A DNA stretch of 31,445 nt from the NCBI GenBank assembly GCA_016200155.1, contig JACQFG010000352.1, forward strand, positions 1 through 31,445, given 5' to 3'. The notes below the pieces were generated by a model, which saw nothing but the letters and a program-made list of their open reading frames with translations, was not told the origin of the DNA and searched no databases. Shown piece by piece: positions 24,801 through 31,445 of this stretch; position 1 is the stretch's first letter; every line of letters begins with the position of its first letter. A program made the position numbers and the translations under genes. The DNA is from Planctomycetota bacterium. GTDB lineage: Bacteria > Planctomycetota > Planctomycetia > Gemmatales > Gemmataceae.

Positions 24801-26120
24801 ACCAGCGGCACTCTCCAGGCGTATCTGTTCAAACGCAGCGCCGGCGTTTTCACCCAGATCGGCGGCTCGGCCAGCCTTACGAGCGTGACCGGCAATGTCA
24901 ACGCCCGCCTGCTTGTCACCGGCGGCTTCCTCAAGCTCTTCATCAACGATGTGCTCATTCTCGATGGGTTCGATCCGGCGCTTGCCTCGGGCTCGGCCGG
25001 CATCCGCTCCGACAACTATGCCTTTTTCGACGACTTCAGCGTCCGTGCGGTGCGCACCGACTTGCCGTTCAGCGAGAACTTCAACAGCAGCGCCCTGAAT
25101 CTGCCGTGGGCAACGCAAGCCGCGCCGTTCACGCTGAGCGGCGGCGGCGCGGCGCCGGCGACCGGCACGGTGTCGCTCGCCACCTTGGCCGGCGTCAATG
25201 CCGCCAACGCCGAGGTGCAGGCCGATATCGCCATCACCAATACCGGCGGCGTCGGTTCGCTGGTCCTTGGCTACAACGGACCGGGCAACGCCAACTACTA
25301 CACCGCCGTGGTCTATCGGCAGCCGGGCAACATCCCCGCCACGCCGTTCTCACTTTACCTTTTCCGCAACGACGCCGGCAACTACGTGCAGCTCGGCGCC
25401 GAAATCAAGGTCGACACCATCACCGGCCCGATCCAATTCCGCCTGGCCGGCAATCAGCTCACGTTCCTCATGAACAGTGTCGTTCAGATCACCGCCGCCG
25501 ACAATACGTACACCGGCGGCTCGGTCGGCATCCGCGGCTTCGTCAATGGTGCGAATGCCGGGACGGTCACCATCGATAACTTCAGCGCCAGCAATCTCAA
25601 CTTCGTACCGTTCAACGACAGCTTCACCGCAGCGACGCTCGATCCGAACTGGCAAATCCGCGCAGGCGGTTTCACGAGCACTGCCGCCGGCAACGTCGGC
25701 AAGGCCAAGGGAACTACTGCATCCAACCACATGACCCTCGGCCGGCTTGACCTCGCCGACGTGGACGTAAACGCCACGATCAACGTTCCGAACATCAGCG
25801 GCAACTATGTCAACCTCACCGTGCGCGTCTCCAGCGGCGCCGATCCCGATTTCTATCTCGCTTCCGTCTACTGGACCGGTTCCCAGTTCAACGCCGACAT
25901 CTTCAAGAAGATCGGCGCCACGTTCGTGCAACTTGGAACATCAACAATCGGCTCCGGCGCGGGGGTCTTGCGCTTCACGGCCGTCGGCGGGCAGTTGAAG
26001 CTCTACTTTGGCGGCGTCGCAAAATTGTCGGTGGTCGATTTCAGCCTGCGATCGGGCAGCGTCGGCGTACGCTCGCCGCTCGATCCGACCTTCGACGATT
26101 TTACCGTCGCGCAGGGATGA
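21669..26120 (+). CDS. Beta-helix / Ig-like / LamG-like surface protein, C-terminal part of the giant gene
   Basis: From 21669 the frame reads TVGDSDDGNPANGLTLREAI, the entry to a right-handed beta-helix (many GGAI, STISGN and NNSA turns), closed by GNGGPTKTHALLSGSPAIDA and GAFEVDP near 22920. Three Ig-like repeats of about 119 residues (AALASAPTV ... FNQAATFVSV ... SNQVKDTAGN) follow, then four LamG/concanavalin-like units of about 175 residues to TGA 26120. About 1,480 residues. There is no ribosome site or normal start at the 5' end (the first possible start is TTG 21801, already inside the helix), so it must be the rest of the preceding gene. No C-terminal anchor or sorting motif is visible. 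Likely a cell-surface or secreted adhesin. Confidence 0.85.
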   Translation, partial: TVGDSDDGNPANGLTLREAIHLANDAPGGNTIQFNLGAGAHTITLSGAELAITDDLIITGPGANLLTIDGNLGSRVFNISASHTAEISGITLTRGATTAGAIRNDGSLEVADCILSGNTAGAISNVGIMTISNSTLANNSAENGGAIATNGTLTVANCTFSGNSAVNVGGAIENQGAAITTITGSSFTGNSAPSGAAIANANRLTVISSTISANQGIGIHTYTGSGTVTEVIDSTINGNAGNGIFNETGSLTVTRSTISGNQSPTGGGIFVRGNLNMVNSTVSGNSTTGGGGGGLVIQGSNNFITNSTITNNSAGFSGGMHIDSNVSLKNTIVAGNTAGSGDPNLNSNYVETGPNILSGNALLGLLQGNGGPTKTHALLSGSPAIDAGINTGAPATDQRGVSRPKGSAVDIGAFEVDPDVTTPTAALASAPTVTAANAAGNNPYLFTVTFSDNTAIDVSTLDNSDVMVSGPNSFNQAATFVSVSPSGNGTPRIATYRVTKAWLPGDNGTYTVALQSNQVKDTAGNAAAGGALGTFLVDLTAPVAALTHPPTVNIANAAGNNPYVFTVTFSDNTAIDVGTLGDSDIDVTGPNSFNQAATFDSVDVSTDGTPRVVRYRFAKTWTAADNGAYTISLQSNQVKDPASNPAAAGSLGTFLVNLTAPTAALASAPNVNAAGNPSNNPYTFMVTFSDDTAIDVGTLDNTDVVVTGPNSFNQAATFVSVSPSGTGTPRTATYQFAKAWSATDTGTYTIALQSNQVKDTAGNPAAAGSLGTFSVLRALFADNFNRNSSPTLGVPWTTPFGAFDVVAPAFDANLAYAHGITLNTNLATLAGLVVADVDLFADVNLATGAQSGLIARFVDFNNYYGATITKEPTGLFTARLVKFVGGGYTELAVFENTAASGKLRLRVFGNTLQMYFNDVLIGAAIDFSLNAGSVGMRTFGNLAQLDNFQVWPITTTIDRVDPFTQPDNTTLSDPWVQSEGYFRTINNRIQGGAAVNRAVIQAAVATDVEVRANIGITGNGHFASLLARYNGATDSWYQGTLVRDTSGTLQAYLFKRSAGVFTQIGGSASLTSVTGNVNARLLVTGGFLKLFINDVLILDGFDPALASGSAGIRSDNYAFFDDFSVRAVRTDLPFSENFNSSALNLPWATQAAPFTLSGGGAAPATGTVSLATLAGVNAANAEVQADIAITNTGGVGSLVLGYNGPGNANYYTAVVYRQPGNIPATPFSLYLFRNDAGNYVQLGAEIKVDTITGPIQFRLAGNQLTFLMNSVVQITAADNTYTGGSVGIRGFVNGANAGTVTIDNFSASNLNFVPFNDSFTAATLDPNWQIRAGGFTSTAAGNVGKAKGTTASNHMTLGRLDLADVDVNATINVPNISGNYVNLTVRVSSGADPDFYLASVYWTGSQFNADIFKKIGATFVQLGTSTIGSGAGVLRFTAVGGQLKLYFGGVAKLSVVDFSLRSGSVGVRSPLDPTFDDFTVAQG
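22932..23990 (+). repeat. Three tandem Ig-like-domain repeats, about 357 bp period
   Basis: Units begin near 22932, 23290 and 23646. Each encodes NNPY.F.VTFSD.TAIDV, a GPNSFNQAATF core and LQSNQVKD. Similarity is high at both DNA and protein level, so the copies duplicated recently. They probably act as spacers that hold the beta-helix away from the LamG-like units. Confidence 0.8.
24000..26117 (+). repeat. Four tandem LamG/concanavalin-like domains, about 520 bp each
   Basis: Units start near 24000, 24540, 25060 and 25610. Each opens with a FxxNFN or PFxxPDNTTLSDPW-type strand and closes with a GS.G.R...... FDDF or LDNF strand. They are more diverged than the Ig-like units. Folds of this type usually bind sugars or peptides on surfaces. 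Confidence 0.65.
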
Positions 26121-26266
26121 GCGATAGGTTCCCATCGTAGAGAAAGCGCTGACGCGAATTCGAGGAAAACCTCGGCGCAGCCTTCGGCCGCAACCAAACA
26201 TCCACGAAAGTCACCAAGACCACGAAGAACTACGACCACCTGGGCCCTGACAATTCTGCTGTCGCA
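26121..26266. other. Gap between convergent genes
   Basis: Holds a small hairpin, CGAGG-AAAA-CCTCG at 26161-26174, without a T-run, and a stretch of related 7-10 base units (CCACGAA, TCACCAAGA, CCACGAAGA) at 26202-26237. No gene and no clear intrinsic terminator is seen for either neighbour. Confidence 0.5.
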
Positions 26267-29230
26267 TCACCGCCGAGTCGGTCGATCAAGGGTCGCTGTC
26301 GATCCCCACGGCGTTGCGTCCCATACGCGGATCGTTCGGTCCCAGCTCGCCGATATTACCGATTGGCCGTCGGGGGTGAACGTTGCCGTGGTCGAGCCGG
26401 CGACATGGCCGTTCAGCGTAATGATAAGGCGGCCGGTTCTCGGCTCCCAGATGCGCACCGTTCCATCGTCGCTAGTCGAAACCAATCGGCGCCCGTCGGG
26501 ACTGAATGCGACGCTCGCCACCTTGCGTTGATGGCCCATGCCTACGGCGAGCTGCGCGCCGGTCTCGCTATCCCAGAAGCGGATGTTCGCATCGCGGCTC
26601 TCACCACCGGTTGCAATGATTTTCCCGTCCGGATGGAAAACTACGCTGCTGGCTCCCAGGTCCTTGTGGGGTTCCCAAGTTTTCAATTGTCGGAATGTCG
26701 CGAGATCCCAGATGCGGACGGTTCGATCGGTGGCGACGGAGGCCAGACGCGAGCCTTGCGGGTTGACGGCAACTCCGCGGACGTGGTGCTCGTGCTCGCG
26801 CCGGGTGTGCAAGTTCTTGCCGGTTGCTACGTCCCAGATCTTGATGGTGTGGTCGGTGCTGCCGGAGAAAAGCCGTTGGCTGTCCGGACTAAATGCTACG
26901 CCGTAGACTCGATGATCGTGACCTTTCAGCACCGCGGGCGTGGCACTGTCGGGGCGGCCTAGCTGAATGGTGTTGTCGTGCCGGCCGGCCGCCAGATGGT
27001 CCCCATTCGGGCTATAGGCAAGGCTCCAGACCGGTTCGTCGGTGGGCGCCGGCCATTGGTAGAGTTGGGCGCCACTGTCGCGGTTCAAGATCTCCACCTG
27101 GCCCGCGCCGTCGCCGAACGCAAGTTCCCGTTTGTTCGGATGCACCGCCAGAGCCGTCACGGATGTTTTGCCCCCGTGTCGCAAGTTGCGCGGCTCCTGG
27201 GCATCGCGCGAATTCCAGATTTTCACGAGCCCGCTGTCGTCGGTCACCGCCATCCTTTCGTCGGCGCCGAACGAAACGGCCGGCACGCTCCCGGGCAGCC
27301 GGACCGACGAGAATTCCGTGAAGTCTTGCCAATCCCACCGGCGCACGACCCCCAGGGAGCACGCCGCCGCCAACACCCGACCGTCCCGGCTGATCGCCAT
27401 GGAGTTCACGCTGCCGCCGTTGGGGGCGAGCGTTCGCACCGCAACTCCAGTTTCGATGTTCCAGATGATGATCGAACCTTTGGTAGGCATCCGTGAGTCG
27501 ATCATCGACGACCCGGCCGCAATGTGTACGCCATCGGGGTGAAAAGCGAGGCCGCGGATGGGCAGCTTGTGGCCCGTCAAGGTGCGGACGGCGGCGCTGG
27601 TTTCAAGGTTCCAGATTATTACGGACGCATCGTCGCTTGCGGAAATCAACAGCGGTTTGCGCGGATGGAACACCACGCCGGCAATCGGCTTCTTGTGTTC
27701 GGAAAAGTGATGTACCTGCTTGCCGTCGGAATTCCGCACATGAATGGACGATTGCCGATCGCCGAAGGCCAAAAGACGGCCGTCAGGGCTGTACGCCAGT
27801 GCCGTGACCGGCCCCGCATTCGTCTCGAAGGAACTCAACGGCTTGCCCGTATTCGCATCTCGGATGCAGATCTTTCCTGTTTCGTCTCCAATGGCGAGTC
27901 GTGCCTCCACCGGGTTCCAGGCGACACAAAAGACTCTGGCCGTGTCCGACAAAGACCAATTCGGTTGCCCTGTGGCGGCGTCAATGATTGCCAACCAAGC
28001 GTCTCCCCATGCAGCGACGTGTGTGCCCTTGGTAGAGAAGACGAGTCCATTGGCGGACAGGCCGTTTTGGTTGCAGACAACCGGCGCGCTGTGACACAGC
28101 CGATGCAGATAGTGCCACTCCCACCCGCGCAACGATTCCGGGCACTCTTTCAGCAACTCGGCAGCCCGATCAGCGTTATTGGCCTGAAACTCACGGTCGG
28201 CGAGCGCGATTTTGTCGAAATAAGACACTCCGGCCATTTCGTCCTTGAGCAGCTTTTCCTTGTTCAGGACCAGAGAAAGGTTGTTGGCGTGCTTCTCGGC
28301 CGTAGCACGGTGGTCATTCGCTTCCAGCCATTTCCAGGTCACCATGCCGAAGCCCGTGACGAACAACAGGATGGCCACACCCACGAGGGCGCTGAGGGTC
28401 TGATTGCGTCGAATCAACAGGCGCAGTCGTTCGGCGTTCGTCACGCGTTTGGCCTGGATCGGTCGGCCATCGAGGAAGCACTGCAAATCGCCGGCCAGAG
28501 CTTCGGAACTGGCGTAACGCTTGCCCGGATCCTTACGCAAACACTTGAGGCAAATGGTTTCGAGGTCGCCGGGCACATCCGCTGCGACCTGCGTTGGGCG
28601 TCGGGGTTCGACGTCTTGGATTGCCGCCAGTGCTTCGGGAATGGTGTCTCGTTCGATGGGCGGTCGGCCTGTCGTCAGCTCATACAGCATGGCGCCAAGC
28701 GCGTAAATATCCGAGCACGGACCAATCTCACGCACGCGCCCGCTAGCTTGCTCGGGTGCCATGTAAGTGACCGTGCCGAGAATCGCCCCAGTGTGGGTCT
28801 GGCCGGACATTTGTTGATAGTACTTGGCCAGGCCGAAGTCGGTGATCTTGGGTTCATTGCTATTGCTCACCATGAGCACGTTGGCGGGCTTCAGATCACG
28901 ATGAACGATACCCTTGGCGTGGGCGTAATGGATCGCCCGGGCGAGACGTTCGATCACGATGGCGGCCAGGCGCGGAGATTTCTTTTGCTGGCGCCACCAT
29001 GCGGCGAGGCTTTCGCCTTCGACGAATTCGAGCACGAGGTACGGTTGTCCCTCGATTTCGCCGAAATCATGGATGCCGACGATGTTGGGGTGCTGCAGTT
29101 TCGCCAAGGCGTCCGCTTCGGCGCGCATGCGCGCGTGTTCTTCGCGCCCGGCGGCTACCGGCGAGCGCAGCACTTTCACCGCCACCTTACGCTGGAGATG
29201 AATCTGGGTGGCCAAATACACGACCCCCAT
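26267..29230 (-). CDS. Membrane Ser/Thr protein kinase with 14 WD40 repeats, 5'-truncated
   Basis: Hanks-type kinase: VAVKVL (ATP-binding Lys), IVHRDLKPANVLM (catalytic loop), ITDFGLAK and GTVTYMAPEQA. One membrane helix (LSALVGVAILLFVTGFGMVT, about 281-300) and the planctomycete linker GWEWHYLHRLC follow, then 14 WD40 units, enough for two seven-bladed propellers, to the TGA at 26267. The kinase faces the cytoplasm and the WD40 part would be outside. The first in-frame ATG (29230) lies inside the glycine loop: LGEGA-MGVVY is coded but LGEGA precedes the ATG. An in-frame TAA at 29290-29288 with no start codon between shows the real N-terminus has been cut off by the IS21-family element. Probably inactive as it stands. 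Confidence 0.88.
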   Translation of the reverse strand: MGVVYLATQIHLQRKVAVKVLRSPVAAGREEHARMRAEADALAKLQHPNIVGIHDFGEIEGQPYLVLEFVEGESLAAWWRQQKKSPRLAAIVIERLARAIHYAHAKGIVHRDLKPANVLMVSNSNEPKITDFGLAKYYQQMSGQTHTGAILGTVTYMAPEQASGRVREIGPCSDIYALGAMLYELTTGRPPIERDTIPEALAAIQDVEPRRPTQVAADVPGDLETICLKCLRKDPGKRYASSEALAGDLQCFLDGRPIQAKRVTNAERLRLLIRRNQTLSALVGVAILLFVTGFGMVTWKWLEANDHRATAEKHANNLSLVLNKEKLLKDEMAGVSYFDKIALADREFQANNADRAAELLKECPESLRGWEWHYLHRLCHSAPVVCNQNGLSANGLVFSTKGTHVAAWGDAWLAIIDAATGQPNWSLSDTARVFCVAWNPVEARLAIGDETGKICIRDANTGKPLSSFETNAGPVTALAYSPDGRLLAFGDRQSSIHVRNSDGKQVHHFSEHKKPIAGVVFHPRKPLLISASDDASVIIWNLETSAAVRTLTGHKLPIRGLAFHPDGVHIAAGSSMIDSRMPTKGSIIIWNIETGVAVRTLAPNGGSVNSMAISRDGRVLAAACSLGVVRRWDWQDFTEFSSVRLPGSVPAVSFGADERMAVTDDSGLVKIWNSRDAQEPRNLRHGGKTSVTALAVHPNKRELAFGDGAGQVEILNRDSGAQLYQWPAPTDEPVWSLAYSPNGDHLAAGRHDNTIQLGRPDSATPAVLKGHDHRVYGVAFSPDSQRLFSGSTDHTIKIWDVATGKNLHTRREHEHHVRGVAVNPQGSRLASVATDRTVRIWDLATFRQLKTWEPHKDLGASSVVFHPDGKIIATGGESRDANIRFWDSETGAQLAVGMGHQRKVASVAFSPDGRRLVSTSDDGTVRIWEPRTGRLIITLNGHVAGSTTATFTPDGQSVISASWDRTIRVWDATPWGSTATLDRPTRR

Positions 29231-29339
29231 CGCGCCTTCGCCGAGCTTGTGTTGATCGCGGTTTGCGATGAGGCCATTTTCACGGAGTTAGGCAGGGCCA
29301 GGGAGAGTTGCCGGGCGAGGGGTTCGAGCAACGGCGTGT

Positions 29340-30158
29340 TCACTTGGCAGGCGGCTTGTCGGGGCCGCGATGCACGCGGTAGGATTTGCCTTTCAGCTTT
29401 ACGATCGTGGCGCCGTCCACGACGCGATCCAATAAAGCCATCGCTAGCGGCGCGTCGCCGAGGTAGTCGGCCCAGGCCTCGAAGTCGATGTTCGTCACCA
29501 AGGCGGTGCTGACTCGTTGGCTGCGCGCGTCGATGATCTTGTACCACAAGCTGGCGGCTTGGGGACAGACAGCACGTTCGATGCGGTCGAAGCCAAACTC
29601 ATCGATGATGAGCAAGTCGAACTTGGCATAGAAGCGGACGCGGTCGTGGATGGTGCGGTCTGCCAGCGCGGCCGTTAAATCTTCCAGAAGTTTGCCGCTG
29701 GTGATGTAGTGCACTTTGAATCCCACCGTACAGGCGGCTTGGCCGATGCTCTGGATCAGGTGACTTTTGCCGACGCCGCTTTGGCCGACGAAGACGAGGT
29801 TTTGATGGCGGCGCACGAAGTCACAGGTGGCGAGCGTCTCGATTTGGACACGGCTGATGGCGGGGTTGAAGTTCCAATCGAACTCGGCGAGCGGCTGGAG
29901 ATCGCGGAAGCGGGCGTCCTTGATGCGCTTTTGCAAGCTGCGTTCACGGCGCAAACCAGCCTGATCGGCGAGTAAGCGATGGAGGAAGTCGAGGTGCGTG
30001 AGACCGGCGTCTTGAGCCTGCTGGAGGGCGGCGTCGAGTTGCTCGGCCGTCACGGGGATACGCAGCGTGGCGAAGTCGGCGAGGGTCTCGTCACGCCGGT
30101 TTGGAGGGGTCGCCGGTTGCGTCGAGTGGGTCTTGCGGTTTTTCTTCGGACGGCTCAT
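29340..30158 (-). CDS. istB: IS21 transposition helper ATPase IstB
   Basis: 272 residues. AAA+ ATPase with Walker A GQSGVGKS (125-132) and Walker B DLLIIDE (181-187); the core DWNFNPAISRVQIETLATCD and the FEAWADYLGDAPLAMALLDR region are typical of IstB. It remodels target DNA and stimulates the IstA transposase. The frame extends upstream to 30602, but that part is antisense-like and overlaps istA. ATG 30158 is chosen for its GAGGA site and because it gives the usual length. It overlaps the istA end by 68 bases, the normal IS21 arrangement. Confidence 0.93.
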   Translation of the reverse strand: MSRPKKNRKTHSTQPATPPNRRDETLADFATLRIPVTAEQLDAALQQAQDAGLTHLDFLHRLLADQAGLRRERSLQKRIKDARFRDLQPLAEFDWNFNPAISRVQIETLATCDFVRRHQNLVFVGQSGVGKSHLIQSIGQAACTVGFKVHYITSGKLLEDLTAALADRTIHDRVRFYAKFDLLIIDEFGFDRIERAVCPQAASLWYKIIDARSQRVSTALVTNIDFEAWADYLGDAPLAMALLDRVVDGATIVKLKGKSYRVHRGPDKPPAK

Positions 30159-31445
30159 CGGCGGATTCCTCGGGTAAGAGTAAATGCTGATAGTCGCTGG
30201 TCGGACGTGGACCGATGGATTCTTCGCGTAGACTGGGATCGAGCGTTTCACGATGGAGGTCGGCGAGTTCGTCGAGCAAAGGCTTCGGTCTGGCACAGGC
30301 GGTGAGGATGCGTCGGACCGCCGCCAAGGAGAAGGCGCCGAAGCGGACGGCGCGTTCCAGAGCTTGGTGCACATCGTCGCGTTGGTATTGGGCCACGAGC
30401 GCCAAGAGCTGCTGGGCTTGCAGCTTGCCTTGGATCTGTTTGGCGAGCAGACCGTCGAGGAACTGCACGGCAATCGGGCCGAGCTCGCCGAATCGCTGAC
30501 GCAAGAGCAAGACGCGCTCGGCGGGATCGGCGGCGGGCTGGTGGCTCTTGAGCGTTTGCCGCGCGCCTTGCGTGGCGCGTGGCAACAGCGCATGCCGGGC
30601 AATCTCGTCGAGGCCGATCGAGTAGATGATGACTTCGCCCTCGGTGATGCGCACGGGCAGCACCTGGCCGATGTAGGACCAGGGCAGCGAGTAAAAGTTC
30701 AGCCGATGCGTGATGTAGCCTTCGACGTTGACATGGCGATATACAACCTGAGCGGTATCGAAGTCACACGTGGGCAGCGCCAGCAGGTGCAGTTGTTCGA
30801 CAGCATGTCGCTGCAATGGTGATTCTTGGAAGTCACGTAAGACGCGCACGTCCGCGATGGTCGTCAGCCACTCGGCGGTTACTTCATTGAGATGCTCCAA
30901 CGTCTCAAACGTGCGGCCGTTGAGCAAATTGGTTTCGACATAGAAGAATTGCCGTTCGACTTTGCCCTTGGTTTGCGGCCGGCGCACGCGGCAGGCCTGC
31001 GGACGGAAGCCGTAGTGCGTGGCGAAGGCGAGGAACTTGGGATTGTAGAACGCGCCGTCGGCGTCGTGGCGCAACACCACCGCTTTGAAGTTGTCGTACA
31101 GGCAAACGCGGGCGACGCCGCCCAGATGATGGAAGGCGTGGACATGCTCACGCAGGGTCGTCGGCAAGTCCATCGACTCGACGAAGTGCAGGTACTGCCG
31201 GCGCGAGTAGCTCAAGAGATAGCTGAAGAGGTAGACGCGCCGCCGGCCTTCACGCGCGAAGTCGATGTCGTAGACGCCATAGTCCATTTGCGCCTGCGCG
31301 CCTGGCCCGGTCTCAAAGCGCGGCACGGGTGCCGGCGCGCGGCGCGGACGGAGCAGCCCGATGCGCTGGCGCACCACCGTGTATCCGCCCGTGAAGCCGC
31401 GCGCACGCAGTTCTTGCAAGGCGCGCTCGGTGGTGAGATTCGGGT
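30091..31445 (-). CDS. istA: IS21 transposase IstA (partial)
   Basis: About 450 residues are visible and the frame runs off the window, so the N-terminal helix-turn-helix is missing. The DDE/RNase H catalytic residues are visible in QAQMDYGVYDID (first Asp), CLYDNFKAVV (second Asp) and KGKVERQF (Glu). The C-terminal beta-barrel and an acidic tail (LLPEESADEPSEEKPQD) follow, ending at TGA 30091. It cuts and joins the element's ends as a multimer. No frameshift is seen, so the element may be active. Confidence 0.92.
   Translation of the reverse strand, partial: PNLTTERALQELRARGFTGGYTVVRQRIGLLRPRRAPAPVPRFETGPGAQAQMDYGVYDIDFAREGRRRVYLFSYLLSYSRRQYLHFVESMDLPTTLREHVHAFHHLGGVARVCLYDNFKAVVLRHDADGAFYNPKFLAFATHYGFRPQACRVRRPQTKGKVERQFFYVETNLLNGRTFETLEHLNEVTAEWLTTIADVRVLRDFQESPLQRHAVEQLHLLALPTCDFDTAQVVYRHVNVEGYITHRLNFYSLPWSYIGQVLPVRITEGEVIIYSIGLDEIARHALLPRATQGARQTLKSHQPAADPAERVLLLRQRFGELGPIAVQFLDGLLAKQIQGKLQAQQLLALVAQYQRDDVHQALERAVRFGAFSLAAVRRILTACARPKPLLDELADLHRETLDPSLREESIGPRPTSDYQHLLLPEESADEPSEEKPQDPLDATGDPSKPA

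Larger units (their letters stand above)
29248..31445 (-). mobile_element. IS21-family insertion sequence (partial, istA 5' end outside)
   Basis: Overlapping istA and istB on the minus strand with nothing between them. The istB-side end must lie between the istB stop (29340) and the kinase glycine loop (about 29245). A TGT at 29248-29250 next to that loop is a plausible terminus, but the other end is beyond the window, so terminal repeats cannot be compared. The element sits in, or has replaced, the kinase 5' end. Confidence 0.8.

Noticed and set aside
27524..29512. A 662-residue plus-strand open frame across the kinase gene
   Set aside because: Antisense to a kinase with all catalytic motifs and 14 WD40 units; the composition is not protein-like.

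Overview
The window looks like accessory chromosome of a planctomycete, probably near Gemmataceae. This rests on a DUF1549/DUF1553 plus DUF1501 gene pair, a giant surface protein with an N-terminal MLEDRLAPA motif, a Ser/Thr kinase with a WD40 tail and a GWEWHYLHRLC linker, a 10-EF-hand secreted protein, and high GC. Family names come from reading motifs; no search was run.

Layout. 1-2237 (-): a DUF4062/P-loop NTPase/WD40 protein whose NTPase stops right after Walker B and runs straight into near-identical WD40 repeats. 2320-3589: the C-terminal stump of a CocE/X-Pro-peptidase-type hydrolase (-), abutting the 3' part of a group II intron (+; reverse transcriptase C-terminus with a nonsense codon, then domains V and VI). 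3787-10558 (+): a four-gene run encoding DUF1549/DUF1553, DUF1501, multi-EF-hand and S9 peptidase proteins, with a perfect 30-bp inverted repeat between the first two. 10581-11551: two broken genes facing each other, a TPR protein (-) and the tail of an unknown coiled-coil protein (+). 11621-18573 (-): a five-gene type I restriction-modification operon, hsdR - HipA-like kinase - DUF3037 - hsdM - hsdS. 18574-19465: mostly empty, with one small gene remnant. 19466-26120 (+): a roughly 2,200-residue surface protein (two FG-GAP propellers, beta-helix, Ig-like repeats, LamG-like repeats) split by one frameshift. 26267-29230 (-): a membrane Ser/Thr kinase with 14 WD40 repeats whose 5' end is lost at an IS21-family element (29248 to window end).

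How the parts relate. The most promising unit is the restriction operon. A HipA-like kinase and a DUF3037 protein sit inside it, tightly spaced or overlapping with the hsd genes, which suggests a second layer of defence akin to PrrC in the prr locus. The operon also shows damage or variation: hsdS has lost most of its second target-recognition domain and its frame, and hsdM has Val in its SAM-binding glycine loop.

A second theme is repeated breakage. At least seven junctions truncate, fuse or frameshift genes (near 120, 862, 2775, 11187, 11866, 21668 and 29250). Either this genome island is heavily rearranged or the assembly is imperfect; reads across the junctions would tell which.
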